A stretch of DNA of 64,000 nt. Source: Arthrobacter sp. B0490. Lineage in GTDB: Bacteria > Actinomycetota > Actinomycetes > Actinomycetales > Micrococcaceae. Position 1 is the stretch's first letter. Every line of letters starts with the position of its first letter. The stretch spans positions 310,001 to 374,000 of the forward strand of contig NZ_PJIR01000002.1 in NCBI RefSeq assembly GCF_002929355.1, given 5' to 3'. Positions 16,659 to 25,276 of the stretch are shown in pieces. The notes under the pieces were generated by a model. The model was not told where the DNA came from, did no database searches, and saw only the letters and a program-made list of their open reading frames with translations. The translations under genes were made by a program, and so were the position numbers.

Positions 16659-17543
16659 TCAGAGACCTGAGAAGTACCGCACGACATCGAGGTCGGGCAG
16701 GTCCAGTGCGGCGTCGGACGCGGCCCGGACGGCCGGTTTCGCCCGGAACGCGACGCCGAGTCCGGCCGCAGCCAGCATGTCGAGGTCGTTCGCCCCGTCG
16801 CCCACGGCGATCGTCGACGCCAGGGGCACGCCGGAGCGGTCGGCTTCCGAGCGGAGCACCCGTTCCTTCTCGCCGCGGTCGACGACGGCCCCCGCCACGC
16901 GGCCGGTGAGCATGCCGGCCTCGACCTCGAGATCGTTAGCCCGCGCGAAGGAGAGGCGGAGGCGCTCGGCTAGGGGTGCGAGGACCTGGGAGAAGCCCCC
17001 CGAGACGACCCCGACCCGGTGCCCGGCGTCCCGGTACGCCGCGACGAGCTGCTCCGCCCCGTCGCTCAGTTCGATCCGGGCGACGACGTCGTCGACGACG
17101 GAGGACGGCAGGCCCGCGAGGGCGCGCACGCGGTGGTGCAGGGACTGGGCGAAGTCGAGTTCGCCCCGCATGGCCGCCTCGGTCACCGCTGCCACCTCCG
17201 CCTCGCGGCCCGCGTGGGCAGCGAGAAGTTCGATGACCTCCTGCTTGATGAGCGTCGAGTCGACGTCCATGATCAGCAGCTTCGGACCGGGTGCGTACAC
17301 CGGTGCGGGGACGAGGGCCGCGCCGACGCCGGTCGCGGAGCACCAGCCGGACAGCCCCGGGCGTACGCGGGAGGCGTCGGCGGGGAGTGAGACGTCGAGG
17401 GTCAGGACGTCGTAGGTCGCCGACCCGGCGGCGGATGCGGCTCGTACCTCTGCGCCGAGACCCCGGAGGGCCGAGCACAGGCCGTCGCGGTGCCCGTCGT
17501 CGAGGTGTCGGGCGTAGGCGACCACCCTGGCGTCGTCCCGCAT
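16659..17543 (-). CDS. serB: Phosphoserine phosphatase SerB
   Basis: A 294-residue HAD phosphatase that makes L-serine from phosphoserine, the last step of serine synthesis. The HAD motifs are in order: DVDSTL (nucleophile Asp), VVSGG, and the metal-binding GDGANDLDM. About 85 N-terminal residues form a regulatory-like domain before PGPKLLIMDVD. ATG 17543 is chosen because AGGAG lies 7 nt before it; the frame is open 44 codons further with an Arg/Ala-rich sequence that looks non-coding. A divergent ABC ATPase follows, as near serB2 in mycobacteria. Confidence 0.92.
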   Translation of the reverse strand: MRDDARVVAYARHLDDGHRDGLCSALRGLGAEVRAASAAGSATYDVLTLDVSLPADASRVRPGLSGWCSATGVGAALVPAPVYAPGPKLLIMDVDSTLIKQEVIELLAAHAGREAEVAAVTEAAMRGELDFAQSLHHRVRALAGLPSSVVDDVVARIELSDGAEQLVAAYRDAGHRVGVVSGGFSQVLAPLAERLRLSFARANDLEVEAGMLTGRVAGAVVDRGEKERVLRSEADRSGVPLASTIAVGDGANDLDMLAAAGLGVAFRAKPAVRAASDAALDLPDLDVVRYFSGL

Positions 17544-17711
17544 GTGCGCGCTCCTGTCCGCGCCGTGGCCGGCGCCGTCTGCTCGTTGCCCCGGGGTGTC
17601 CGCGCGTCCCGCACGGGTGCCGCCGGACGCGTCTGCCGGGCGCATCCGCGGGGCGGCGGCGGCCGCCGCCCGCAAGGCCCGACGGTTTCGCCATGGAGCC
17701 GCTCCTTAGCC

Positions 17712-17717
17712 TAGTGT
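17712..17717 (+). promoter_or_regulatory. -10 box TAGTGT upstream of ABC ATPase
   Basis: TAGTGT ends 8 nt before ATG 17726 and no Shine-Dalgarno sequence is present, so a leaderless or near-leaderless transcript is likely. TAGCCT overlaps it at 17707-17712 as an alternative. Confidence 0.5.
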
Positions 17718-17725
17718 CTAGGACC

Positions 17726-18511
17726 ATGTGCAACGTTCTGGAACTGGCGGGAGTGAGCCTCGTCAGGAGTGGGAAGACCCTCCTCGATGACATCGACTGG
17801 CAGGTCCGGGAGGGCGAGCGCTGGGTGGTCATGGGCCCCAACGGGGCCGGCAAGACCACGCTGCTCCAGCTCGCCGGAGCCCGCCTGCACCCCACCCGCG
17901 GGGTCGTCGGGATCCTCGACGAGGTCATGGGCGCCGTCGACGTCTTCGAGCTGCGGCCCCGGATCGGCCTCGCGTCGGCCGCCCTGGCCTCCCAGGTACC
18001 CGATCACGAGACGGTGCTGGACGTCGTCGTCACCGCGTCCTACGGAGTCACGGGACGCTGGCGCGAACAGTACGAACGCCTCGACGAGCGGCGGGCGTTC
18101 CGCCTGCTCGACGCGTGGGGCGTGTCCCGCTACATGAACCGCCGCTTCGGCTCCCTCAGCGAGGGGGAGCGCAAGCGTGTCCAGATCGCCCGGGCCCTCA
18201 TGGCGGACCCGGAGCTGCTGCTCCTCGACGAGCCGGCCGCGGGCCTCGACCTCGCCGGCCGCGAGGACCTCGTGCAGCGCCTCGCCGAGCTGGCACGCGA
18301 CGAGGAGGCCCCCGCCATGGTGCTCGTCACGCACCACCTCGAGGAGGTCCCCCCGGGCTTCACGCACGCGCTGCTGCTCCGGGACGGCGCCGTCGTCGCG
18401 GCCGGCCCGATCGGCGGCGTGCTCACGGAGGAGAACCTGGGTGCGGCGTTCGACGTCGCCCTGAAGCTCACCGAGGAGAACGGCCGCTACAGCGCCGTCG
18501 CCCGGGCGTGA
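17726..18511 (+). CDS. ABC transporter ATP-binding protein
   Basis: A 261-residue single-domain ABC ATPase. Walker A is GPNGAGKTT, the signature is the variant LSEGERKRVQIA, and Walker B reads LLLLDEPAAGLDL. No permease gene is next to it. The same kind of gene lies beside serB in mycobacteria. Its transport partner or substrate cannot be inferred. The next gene, an RNA methyltransferase, starts 25 bp later on the same strand. Confidence 0.85.
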   Translation: MCNVLELAGVSLVRSGKTLLDDIDWQVREGERWVVMGPNGAGKTTLLQLAGARLHPTRGVVGILDEVMGAVDVFELRPRIGLASAALASQVPDHETVLDVVVTASYGVTGRWREQYERLDERRAFRLLDAWGVSRYMNRRFGSLSEGERKRVQIARALMADPELLLLDEPAAGLDLAGREDLVQRLAELARDEEAPAMVLVTHHLEEVPPGFTHALLLRDGAVVAAGPIGGVLTEENLGAAFDVALKLTEENGRYSAVARA

Positions 18512-18536
18512 CCGGCGGAAGCCCTGCGGCCCGCTG

Positions 18537-19361
18537 ATGCCGCTGATCGTACTCGAGGCGGCCGACGACCCGCGCCTCGCGGACTACCGGAACCTCACCG
18601 ACGTCCAGCTCCGCCTCGCCCGGGAGCCCGCCGAGGGCCTCTACATCGCGGAGGGCCCCAAGGTGCTGCGCCGTGCACTGGATGCCGGCCACGCTCCGCG
18701 GTCGTTCCTGCTGGCGCCCAAGTGGGTGCCGGACCTCGGGGACGTCCTCGCGCGCTTCCCCTCCGTGCCGGCCTTCGTCGCGCCGCAGGCGACGCTCGAG
18801 GCGATCACCGGGTTCCACCTCCACCGGGGTGCCCTGGCCGCGATGCACCGCCCCGCGCCTCTGCCGCTGGAGGGGATCCTGGCCTCCGCCCGCCGGATCG
18901 CGGTCATCGAGGACATGGTGGACCACACCAACCTGGGCGCCGTGTTCCGGTCCGCCGCCGCACTCGGCATCGACGCCGTCCTGGTCAGCCCGCGCAGCGC
19001 CGACCCGCTCTACCGGCGGGCAGTACGCGTCAGCATGGGCAGCGTCTTCCAGGTGCCCTGGACGAGGCTCGGCGCCTGGCCCGGGGACCTCGCCGCCGTC
19101 CGCGGCGCCGGCTTCACCCTCGCGGCCCTGGCCCTCGTGCCCGGCGCCGTGCCGCTGGGCGCGTTCCCCGCGCGGGAGCGGGAGCGGCTCGCGCTCCTGC
19201 TCGGCACCGAGGGGGACGGGCTGAGCGACGCCGCCCTCGCCGAGGCCGACGTCGCCCTGACCATCCCGATGCACCGGGGAGTGGACTCGCTGAACGTCGC
19301 CGCCGCGGCCGCCGTCGCCTTCTGGGAGTGCCGGTACGACGGCGGCCCGCCCGCGGTTTAG
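18537..19361 (+). CDS. TrmH/SpoU family RNA 2'-O-methyltransferase
   Basis: A 274-residue SPOUT enzyme that methylates a ribose 2'-OH in tRNA or rRNA with SAM. The three SpoU motifs are visible: [24 protein letters not shown] and [18 protein letters not shown]. The first 100 residues form the L30e-like substrate-binding domain. The target RNA cannot be told. It lies 25 bp after the ABC ATPase gene. Confidence 0.9.
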   Translation: MPLIVLEAADDPRLADYRNLTDVQLRLAREPAEGLYIAEGPKVLRRALDAGHAPRSFLLAPKWVPDLGDVLARFPSVPAFVAPQATLEAITGFHLHRGALAAMHRPAPLPLEGILASARRIAVIEDMVDHTNLGAVFRSAAALGIDAVLVSPRSADPLYRRAVRVSMGSVFQVPWTRLGAWPGDLAAVRGAGFTLAALALVPGAVPLGAFPARERERLALLLGTEGDGLSDAALAEADVALTIPMHRGVDSLNVAAAAAVAFWECRYDGGPPAV

Positions 19362-19381
19362 CGGCGGCGCGGCTCCTGCGC

Positions 19382-19387
19382 TAGTAT
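19382..19387 (+). promoter_or_regulatory. -10 box TAGTAT upstream of rpmE2
   Basis: TAGTAT follows the end of the methyltransferase gene by 20 bp and would give a leader of about 65 nt ahead of the L31 gene. Confidence 0.5.
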
Positions 19388-19420
19388 TGCTAGCTGGCCC
19401 AGTTGCCACCTCCATCCCCG

Positions 19421-19440
19421 TGCCTGGCAAAATCCAGGCA
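19421..19440 (+). promoter_or_regulatory. Leader hairpin before rpmE2
   Basis: TGCCTGG pairs perfectly with CCAGGCA around the loop CAAAAT, four nt before the AGAAGG ribosome site of the L31 gene. Ribosomal protein genes often carry autogenous control structures here, and L31 leaders have been described for actinobacteria, but I could not match a consensus. Confidence 0.4.
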
Positions 19441-19458
19441 ACCAGAGAAGGTAGTCCC

Positions 19459-19716
19459 GTGAAGTCTGATATCCACCCCAAGTACCAGTCGGTCGTGTTC
19501 CGCGACCTGGCCTCCGACAAGGCGTTCCTGACCAAGTCCACGGTCGGCTCCGCCAAGACCATCGAGTGGGAGGACGGCAACACCTACCCCCTCATCGAGG
19601 TCGAGATCTCCTCGGAGTCGCACCCGTTCTACACGGGCAAGCAGCGCATCATGGACTCCGCTGGCCGCGTCGAGCGCTTCAACGCCCGCTTCAAGGGCTT
19701 CGGCGGCAAGAAGTAG
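19459..19716 (+). CDS. rpmE2: 50S ribosomal protein bL31, type B
   Basis: An 85-residue ribosomal protein. It begins [15 protein letters not shown] and ends [14 protein letters not shown]. It has no cysteines, so it is the type B (C-minus) L31 that does not bind zinc. GTG 19459 has AGAAGG 7 nt upstream. In several actinobacteria the C-minus form is made under zinc limitation by release of Zur, but I see no Zur-like palindrome here. A strong hairpin follows the gene. Confidence 0.95.
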   Translation: MKSDIHPKYQSVVFRDLASDKAFLTKSTVGSAKTIEWEDGNTYPLIEVEISSESHPFYTGKQRIMDSAGRVERFNARFKGFGGKK

Positions 19717-19761
19717 CCGAGCTCCGCACCGGATCCGCGAGCGCGAGCCCGCTGTCCCCGA

Positions 19762-19795
19762 GGGAAAGCCACGCCGATCCGGCGTGGCTTTTCCC
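19762..19795 (+). terminator. Terminator after rpmE2
   Basis: GGGAAAGCCACGCC pairs with GGCGTGGCTTTTCCC around GATCC. One T is bulged, and Ts are part of the 3' arm. Confidence 0.8.
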
Positions 19796-19861
19796 GCTTA
19801 ACGCGACATCCGCCACGACACCGAGGCGCCCGGCAGCGGGCGGTCCGGGGAGGTCCAGATC

Positions 19862-20938
19862 ATGACACAGGCATCCGACACGTCCCGCCTGCACGGGGAG
19901 TACAAGACACCGGGCGGCAAGCTCACGGCCGTGGACCTCGCCGTACGGGACGGTCGCCTCGCTGACGTCTCCGTCAACGGCGACTTCTTCCTCGAGCCGG
20001 ACGAGGCGCTCCTCGACATCAACGCGGCACTCGAGGGGCTCCCCGCCGACACCGCGCCCGGGGAACTCGCCGCCGCCGTCACGGCGCGCCTGGACCCGTC
20101 CGCCGTCCTGTTCGGATTCTCGCCGGAGGCGATCGCCACCGCCGTCCGTCGTGCCCTGGGGCGGGCCACCGCCTTCTCGGACCACGCGTGGGAGATCATC
20201 CCGCCCATGCCGCTCTCCACGGCCATGCACGTCGCGATGGACGAGGTCCTCACGCACGACGTCGGCACCGGCGCCCGCAACCCCACGCTCCGGTTCTGGG
20301 AGTGGCAGTCGCCCTCCGTCGTGATCGGCAGCTTCCAGTCGGTGCGCAACGAGGTGGACCCGGAGGGCGCCGCCCGGCACGGTGTCACGGTGGTCCGGAG
20401 GATCAGCGGGGGCGGAGCCATGTTCATGGAGCACGGCAACGCCATCACGTACTCCCTCTACGTCCCGCAGTCCCTCGTCGACGGCATGAGCTTCGCCGAG
20501 TCGTACCCCTTCCTCGACGCCTGGGTGATGGAAGCGCTGCAGGAGCTCGGTATCACGGCCTGGTACCAGCCGCTCAACGACATCGCGACCGACCTCGGGA
20601 AGATCGGCGGCGCCGCCCAGAAGCGGCTCGCGAACGGGGGCATGCTGCACCACGTGACCATGAGCTACGACATCGACGCCGACAAGATGCTCGAGGTGCT
20701 CCGGATCGGCAAGGAGAAGATGTCGGACAAGGGCACGAGGAGCGCGAAGAAGCGCGTGGATCCCCTCCGCCGCCAGACGGGCAGGACACGCGAGGAGATC
20801 ATCGACGTCCTGATCTCCACCTTCCGTCGCCGCTACGGCGCCGTGGACGCCACCCTGTCCGGGGACGAGCTGCGCCGCGCCGAGGAGCTCGTGGACCGCA
20901 AGTTCGGCACCGAGGACTGGCTCTACCGCGTGCCCTGA
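19862..20938 (+). CDS. lplA: Lipoate-protein ligase A family protein
   Basis: A 358-residue protein. The first 95 residues look like the small accessory domain usually found at the C-terminus of LplA (DLAVRDGRLADVSVNGDFFLEP). The catalytic BPL/LplA domain follows, with VVRRISGGGAMF as the lipoyl-AMP loop and KIGGAAQKR carrying the likely catalytic Lys. So the domain order is reversed relative to E. coli LplA. The enzyme would attach lipoate to 2-oxoacid dehydrogenases or GcvH. A GGGGAGG site precedes the ATG. Its end overlaps the convergent pepN gene by 16 bp. Confidence 0.85.
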   Translation: MTQASDTSRLHGEYKTPGGKLTAVDLAVRDGRLADVSVNGDFFLEPDEALLDINAALEGLPADTAPGELAAAVTARLDPSAVLFGFSPEAIATAVRRALGRATAFSDHAWEIIPPMPLSTAMHVAMDEVLTHDVGTGARNPTLRFWEWQSPSVVIGSFQSVRNEVDPEGAARHGVTVVRRISGGGAMFMEHGNAITYSLYVPQSLVDGMSFAESYPFLDAWVMEALQELGITAWYQPLNDIATDLGKIGGAAQKRLANGGMLHHVTMSYDIDADKMLEVLRIGKEKMSDKGTRSAKKRVDPLRRQTGRTREEIIDVLISTFRRRYGAVDATLSGDELRRAEELVDRKFGTEDWLYRVP

Positions 20939-23532
20939 GCCTGCGCCCTCAGGGAGCGCAGCAGGTGGTCCCGCTCCTCGACGACGATACGGCGGAGCGC
21001 CGCGGGTGCGTCAGCGTGCCCGGCGAGCCACGCATCGGTCCGCACGACGACGGGGTGCCGCTCCGGCGCACCCTCGAGGTCCTGGTGCCCCGGGTACAGT
21101 CCCCGGACGATCCTGCTCGCCATCTCGATCCCGCGCGTCGCCCAGACGCCGCGGATCGCCTCGAAGTAGGGCTCCTCGTACCGCCCCAGCAGGTCGCGTG
21201 CGCCGATCCGGAAGCCCTCGATCGCGGCGCCGAGCAGTTCGTTCGACAACCGCTCTCCCCGCACGGCCTCCTCCCAGGTGGCCTCCTTGATGGCGGCGTC
21301 GGGGATCGCCGCCGAGGCCAGCGTGAAGCCCACGCGTCCCGATGCCGTCGCGTCCTCGCCGCGTCGGGCCTCCAGCTCCCCGGGACGCACCCGCTGCTGC
21401 GCGGCGAGGCCCTGGAGGAAGAACCAGCGCAGCTCGGCGTCGAGGCGCAGTCCGGCGATCTCCTCCTCGCCGTCCAGGACGGAGCGGACGACGTCGCACG
21501 CGCGCGGTGCGGTGCGCGCCGCGGCAGCGAGGGCGCGTGCCCAGGCGAGCTGCAGGTCCGAGCCCGGCTCCGCGGCGCGGAGGCCCTCCGCCAGGACGTC
21601 GCTCATCCTGTCCCGGAGTGCCGGGCGGCCGGCGGCCGGCGCGAAGGCCTCGACCGCGGTCCGGGCATTGGCCAGGAGGACCTGCAGCACGCCCACGCCG
21701 GTCTCGGCAGGGGCGGCGAGCACCACGGCATCGAGGTAGGACGACGCCGGCATGGCCGCGTCCCGCGTCGCGGACCAGAGGGCGGTCAGGCAGGTGGCGC
21801 GTGCCAGGGGGTCCCGCAGCCGGTGGACCGACGTCAGGAGCGTGGCGAGGGACCGCTCGTCGAAGGACACCTTGGCGTAGGTGAGGTCGTCGTCGTTGAC
21901 CAGCAGGAGGTCGGGCTGCGCCGTTCCCACGAGGGCGGGCACCGGCGTCCTCGCTCCCTCCACGGTGACGGCCTCGGCCGCGGAGCGGACCAGCCAGCCG
22001 GCGTCGTCGAACGTGTAGAGGCCCACCCGGATCCGGTGCGGCCGGGGTTCGTCGCGGCCCGTCACCGGATCCACCGACTCCTGGACGATCGTCACGTCCG
22101 CGAGGACGCCGTCGGCGGCCGTCACCTCCGCGCGGAGCGAAGGCACCCCCGAGGTCTCCAGCCAGGCGCGGGCCCAGCCCGCGAGGTCCTGGCCCGTCGC
22201 GTCGGCGAGGACGTCGAGGAGGTCCACGAGCGTCGTGTTCCCGTACTCGTGCTTCCGGAAGTACTGCCGGGCGGCGGCCGTGAAGGCGTCCCGGCCCACG
22301 AAGGCGACGAGCTGCTTCAGCACGGAGGCGCCCTTCGCGTACGTGATGCCGTCGAAGTTCTGCTTCGCCGCCTCGAGGTCCGGGATGTCCGCGACGATCG
22401 GGTGCGTCGTCGGCAACTGGTCCTGCACGTAGGCCCACGACTTCCGGCGGTTCGCGAAGCTCACCCACGAGGTGTCCCAGCGCGTGGCCTCGGCCACCGC
22501 GAGGGCTCCCATGTAGTCGGCGAACGACTCCTTCAGCCACAGGTCGTCCCACCACGACATGGTCACGAGGTCCCCGAACCACATGTGCGCCATCTCGTGC
22601 AGGATTGTGTTCGCCCGGGCCTCGCGCTGCGCCTCGGTGGCGGCCGACTGGAACACGTAGTTCTCCGTGAACGTCACGAGGCCCGGGTTCTCCATGGCGC
22701 CGAGGTTGTACTCCGGCACGAACGCCTGATCGTACTTGCCGAAGGGGTAGGGGTAGTCGAACAGGTCGTGGAAGAAGTCCAGGCCGCGTCGCGTCGTGTC
22801 GAGGATCTCCGGCGCGTCGAAGGAGGGCGCCAGCGAGCGGCGGCAGTAGAGGGCGAGCGGGATCTCGAGTCCGTCGGCCGCCGTTCCCGCCGCGCCCGTC
22901 CAGGAACCGGTCTCCCGGTGGTAGGGGCCGGCGAGCACCGTGGTGATGTAGGTCGAGATGCGCGGGGTCGGGGCGAAGGTCCACCGCGAGATCGGAGCAT
23001 CCGCCGTCCCGAGGGGCGCGACCGCCACCTCGGCGCCGTTGGAGGCCACCGTCCAGCCGGAGGGGGCCGTGACGCCGAACGAGAAGGACGCCTTCAGGTC
23101 CGGCTGCTCGAAGCAGGCGAAGACGCGGCGCGCGTCGGCGGGTTCGTACTGCGTGTAGAGATAGGTCTCCCCGTCCGCGGGGTCCACGAACCGGTGCAGC
23201 CCCTCGCCGCTCGAGCTGTACCGGGCCAGTCCCTCGACCGTCACCGTGTTGTGTGCGGCGAGGTCGTGCAGCGCGATCCGCGCGCCGTCCGCGGCCGCCG
23301 CGGGGTCCAGCGCCTCCCCGTTCAGCTCCAGCGCCGTGACGACGCCGATGAAGTCCAGGAACGTGGAGCCGCCGGGCCGCCGGCAGGAGAAGGTCACGGT
23401 GGTGGTGGTGCGGTAGGTGGTCGTCCCCGGGTCCCGCGCCCCGGAGAGATCCAGGTCGACGGCGTAGCTCTCGGTCCGCAGCAGGGCGGACCGGGCAGCC
23501 GCCTCGTCGCGGCCCAGATTCTCGTTCTCCAT
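20923..23532 (-). CDS. pepN: Aminopeptidase N (M1 family metallopeptidase)
   Basis: An 869-residue cytosolic zinc aminopeptidase. The exopeptidase motif GAMEN and the zinc site HEMAHMWFGDLVTMSWWDD with the downstream Glu in LKESFADY are all present. The C-terminal half is the ERAP1-like helical domain. Length fits actinobacterial PepN. ATG 23532 is chosen because the conserved part starts soon after; no Shine-Dalgarno is visible and TTGAAT lies 6 nt before it, so it may be leaderless. Confidence 0.95.
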   Translation of the reverse strand: MENENLGRDEAAARSALLRTESYAVDLDLSGARDPGTTTYRTTTTVTFSCRRPGGSTFLDFIGVVTALELNGEALDPAAAADGARIALHDLAAHNTVTVEGLARYSSSGEGLHRFVDPADGETYLYTQYEPADARRVFACFEQPDLKASFSFGVTAPSGWTVASNGAEVAVAPLGTADAPISRWTFAPTPRISTYITTVLAGPYHRETGSWTGAAGTAADGLEIPLALYCRRSLAPSFDAPEILDTTRRGLDFFHDLFDYPYPFGKYDQAFVPEYNLGAMENPGLVTFTENYVFQSAATEAQREARANTILHEMAHMWFGDLVTMSWWDDLWLKESFADYMGALAVAEATRWDTSWVSFANRRKSWAYVQDQLPTTHPIVADIPDLEAAKQNFDGITYAKGASVLKQLVAFVGRDAFTAAARQYFRKHEYGNTTLVDLLDVLADATGQDLAGWARAWLETSGVPSLRAEVTAADGVLADVTIVQESVDPVTGRDEPRPHRIRVGLYTFDDAGWLVRSAAEAVTVEGARTPVPALVGTAQPDLLLVNDDDLTYAKVSFDERSLATLLTSVHRLRDPLARATCLTALWSATRDAAMPASSYLDAVVLAAPAETGVGVLQVLLANARTAVEAFAPAAGRPALRDRMSDVLAEGLRAAEPGSDLQLAWARALAAAARTAPRACDVVRSVLDGEEEIAGLRLDAELRWFFLQGLAAQQRVRPGELEARRGEDATASGRVGFTLASAAIPDAAIKEATWEEAVRGERLSNELLGAAIEGFRIGARDLLGRYEEPYFEAIRGVWATRGIEMASRIVRGLYPGHQDLEGAPERHPVVVRTDAWLAGHADAPAALRRIVVEERDHLLRSLRAQAQGTR

Positions 23533-23641
23533 CCGGCCATTCAACCACGCACCCCGGCGGCCTCGTTTCCGGCAGATTAACTGCGCGTGTACCGGTGTGT
23601 GCGGATGTGTACCGAGGGGTGATCCGTGGCACCCTAGTCCC

Positions 23642-25204
23642 ATGTCCGAGCTCTTCGCTGACTACGCAGCCGCCGCCCGCAAGACGCCCGCCTTCGACGA
23701 GATGTTCGATGCCGGACAACTGCCGCGGACCGAGTACGGCCAGGTGGCCGCCGCGCTGGGCGAGCTCAACCTCGCGGCCGTCACCGCCCGCGCCGATTCG
23801 ATGGCCCGCACCTTCCTCGACCGCGGCGTCACCTTCGACTTCGCGGGGGAGGAGCGCCCCTTCCCCCTCGACATCGTGCCCCGCGTGATCGCCGGCAGCG
23901 ACTGGGACACGCTGGAGCGCGGTGTGGCGCAGCGCGTGAAGGCCCTCGAGGCGTTCCTCGACGACGTCTACGACAGGATGGCGGTGGTCTCCGACGGCGT
24001 GATCCCGCGCCGCCTCATCACCTCCAGTGCGCACTTCCACCGCGAGGTCGCCGGCTTCGCGCCCGCGGGCGGGGTCCGCGTCCACATCTCCGGGATCGAC
24101 GTCGTCCGCGACCAGCAGGGCACCTTCCGCGTCCTCGAGGACAACGTCCGCGTGCCCAGCGGCGTCAGCTACGTGCTCGAGAACCGCCGTGCCATGGCCA
24201 AGGGCCTGCCCGAGGCGTTCGGCCAGCAGCGCGTCCGCCCCGTCGAGGAGTATCCCCGCCGCCTGCTCGCCGCCCTGAGGAAGACCGCGCCTCCCGGCGT
24301 CGAGGACCCGACCATCGTCGTGCTGACGCCCGGTGTCTTCAACTCCGCGTACTTCGAGCACACGCTGCTCGCCGGCCTGATGGGCGTGGAGCTCGTCGAG
24401 GGCCGCGACCTCATCTGCCGCGGCAACCGGGTGTACATGAGGACGACGGCGGGGGAGCAGCGCGTCGACGTCATCTACAAGCGCATCGACGACGAGTTCC
24501 TCGACCCGCTGCAGTTCCGCGCGGACTCGGTGCTCGGCTGCCCCGGCATCGTCAACGCCGCGCGCGCGGGCATGGTGACGATCGCGAACGCCGTCGGCAA
24601 CGGCGTCGCCGACGACAAGCTCGTCTATACCTACGTGCCGGACCTCATCAGGTACTACCTGGGTGAGGACCCGATCATCGCGAACGTGGACACCTACCGG
24701 CTCGAGGACGCGCCCGCCCGCGAGGAGGTCCTCGACCGCCTCGACGAGCTCGTCGTGAAGCCCGTCGACGGCTCCGGGGGCAAGGGCCTCGTCATCGGTC
24801 CCGATGCGACGAGGGCCGAGCTCGACGCGCTCCGCGCGAAGATCCTCGAGGATCCGCGCGGCTGGATCGCGCAGCCCGTCCTGCAGCTCTCCACCGTGCC
24901 CACGATGTCCGGCGGGCAGTTCAGCCCCCGCCACGTGGACCTGCGCCCCTTCGCCGTGAACGACGGCGAGGAGGTGTGGGTGCTGCCCGGCGGGCTCACG
25001 CGCGTGGCCATGAAGGAGGGCTCGCTGATCGTGAACTCGAGCCAGGGCGGAGGGTCCAAGGACACCTGGGTGGTCGACGGCGAGGTCCGGGGACCCGTCG
25101 GGGACGCCGCGCCGCAGGAGCGTCCCGTCGCCGTCCGCGAGCGCACCAGCGTCTGGCCGATCGAGACCAACTGGCAGGACAACCAGTCGCAGCAGCAGCA
25201 ATGA
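23642..25204 (+). CDS. Circularly permuted ATP-grasp type 2 domain protein
   Basis: A 520-residue protein of the family formerly called DUF404/DUF407, now read as a circularly permuted ATP-grasp ligase. Recognisable parts are RVLEDNVRVPSGVSYVLENR in the middle, DELVVKPVDGSGGKG for nucleotide binding, and RHVDLRPFAVN with GGLTRVA near the end. Together with the alpha-E and transglutaminase-like genes downstream it makes a widely conserved trio proposed by Iyer and co-workers (2009) to make or modify a peptide. The substrate is unknown. It is the first gene of that operon. Confidence 0.88.
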   Translation: MSELFADYAAAARKTPAFDEMFDAGQLPRTEYGQVAAALGELNLAAVTARADSMARTFLDRGVTFDFAGEERPFPLDIVPRVIAGSDWDTLERGVAQRVKALEAFLDDVYDRMAVVSDGVIPRRLITSSAHFHREVAGFAPAGGVRVHISGIDVVRDQQGTFRVLEDNVRVPSGVSYVLENRRAMAKGLPEAFGQQRVRPVEEYPRRLLAALRKTAPPGVEDPTIVVLTPGVFNSAYFEHTLLAGLMGVELVEGRDLICRGNRVYMRTTAGEQRVDVIYKRIDDEFLDPLQFRADSVLGCPGIVNAARAGMVTIANAVGNGVADDKLVYTYVPDLIRYYLGEDPIIANVDTYRLEDAPAREEVLDRLDELVVKPVDGSGGKGLVIGPDATRAELDALRAKILEDPRGWIAQPVLQLSTVPTMSGGQFSPRHVDLRPFAVNDGEEVWVLPGGLTRVAMKEGSLIVNSSQGGGSKDTWVVDGEVRGPVGDAAPQERPVAVRERTSVWPIETNWQDNQSQQQQ

Positions 25205-25276
25205 CACCGGGACGGCTCCCCGGCGCCCGCATCGCAGCGCATCCCTCCGCCCCGAGAACCCTGGAAGGCAGGACCC

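Noticed and set aside
19382-19458. Zur-binding site before rpmE2
   Set aside because: No AT-rich palindrome of the Zur type is present, only a -10 box and a hairpin.
23630-23641. Leaderless promoter TAGTCC before the ATP-grasp gene
   Set aside because: It ends only 1 nt before the ATG, too close for a -10 box of a leaderless transcript.
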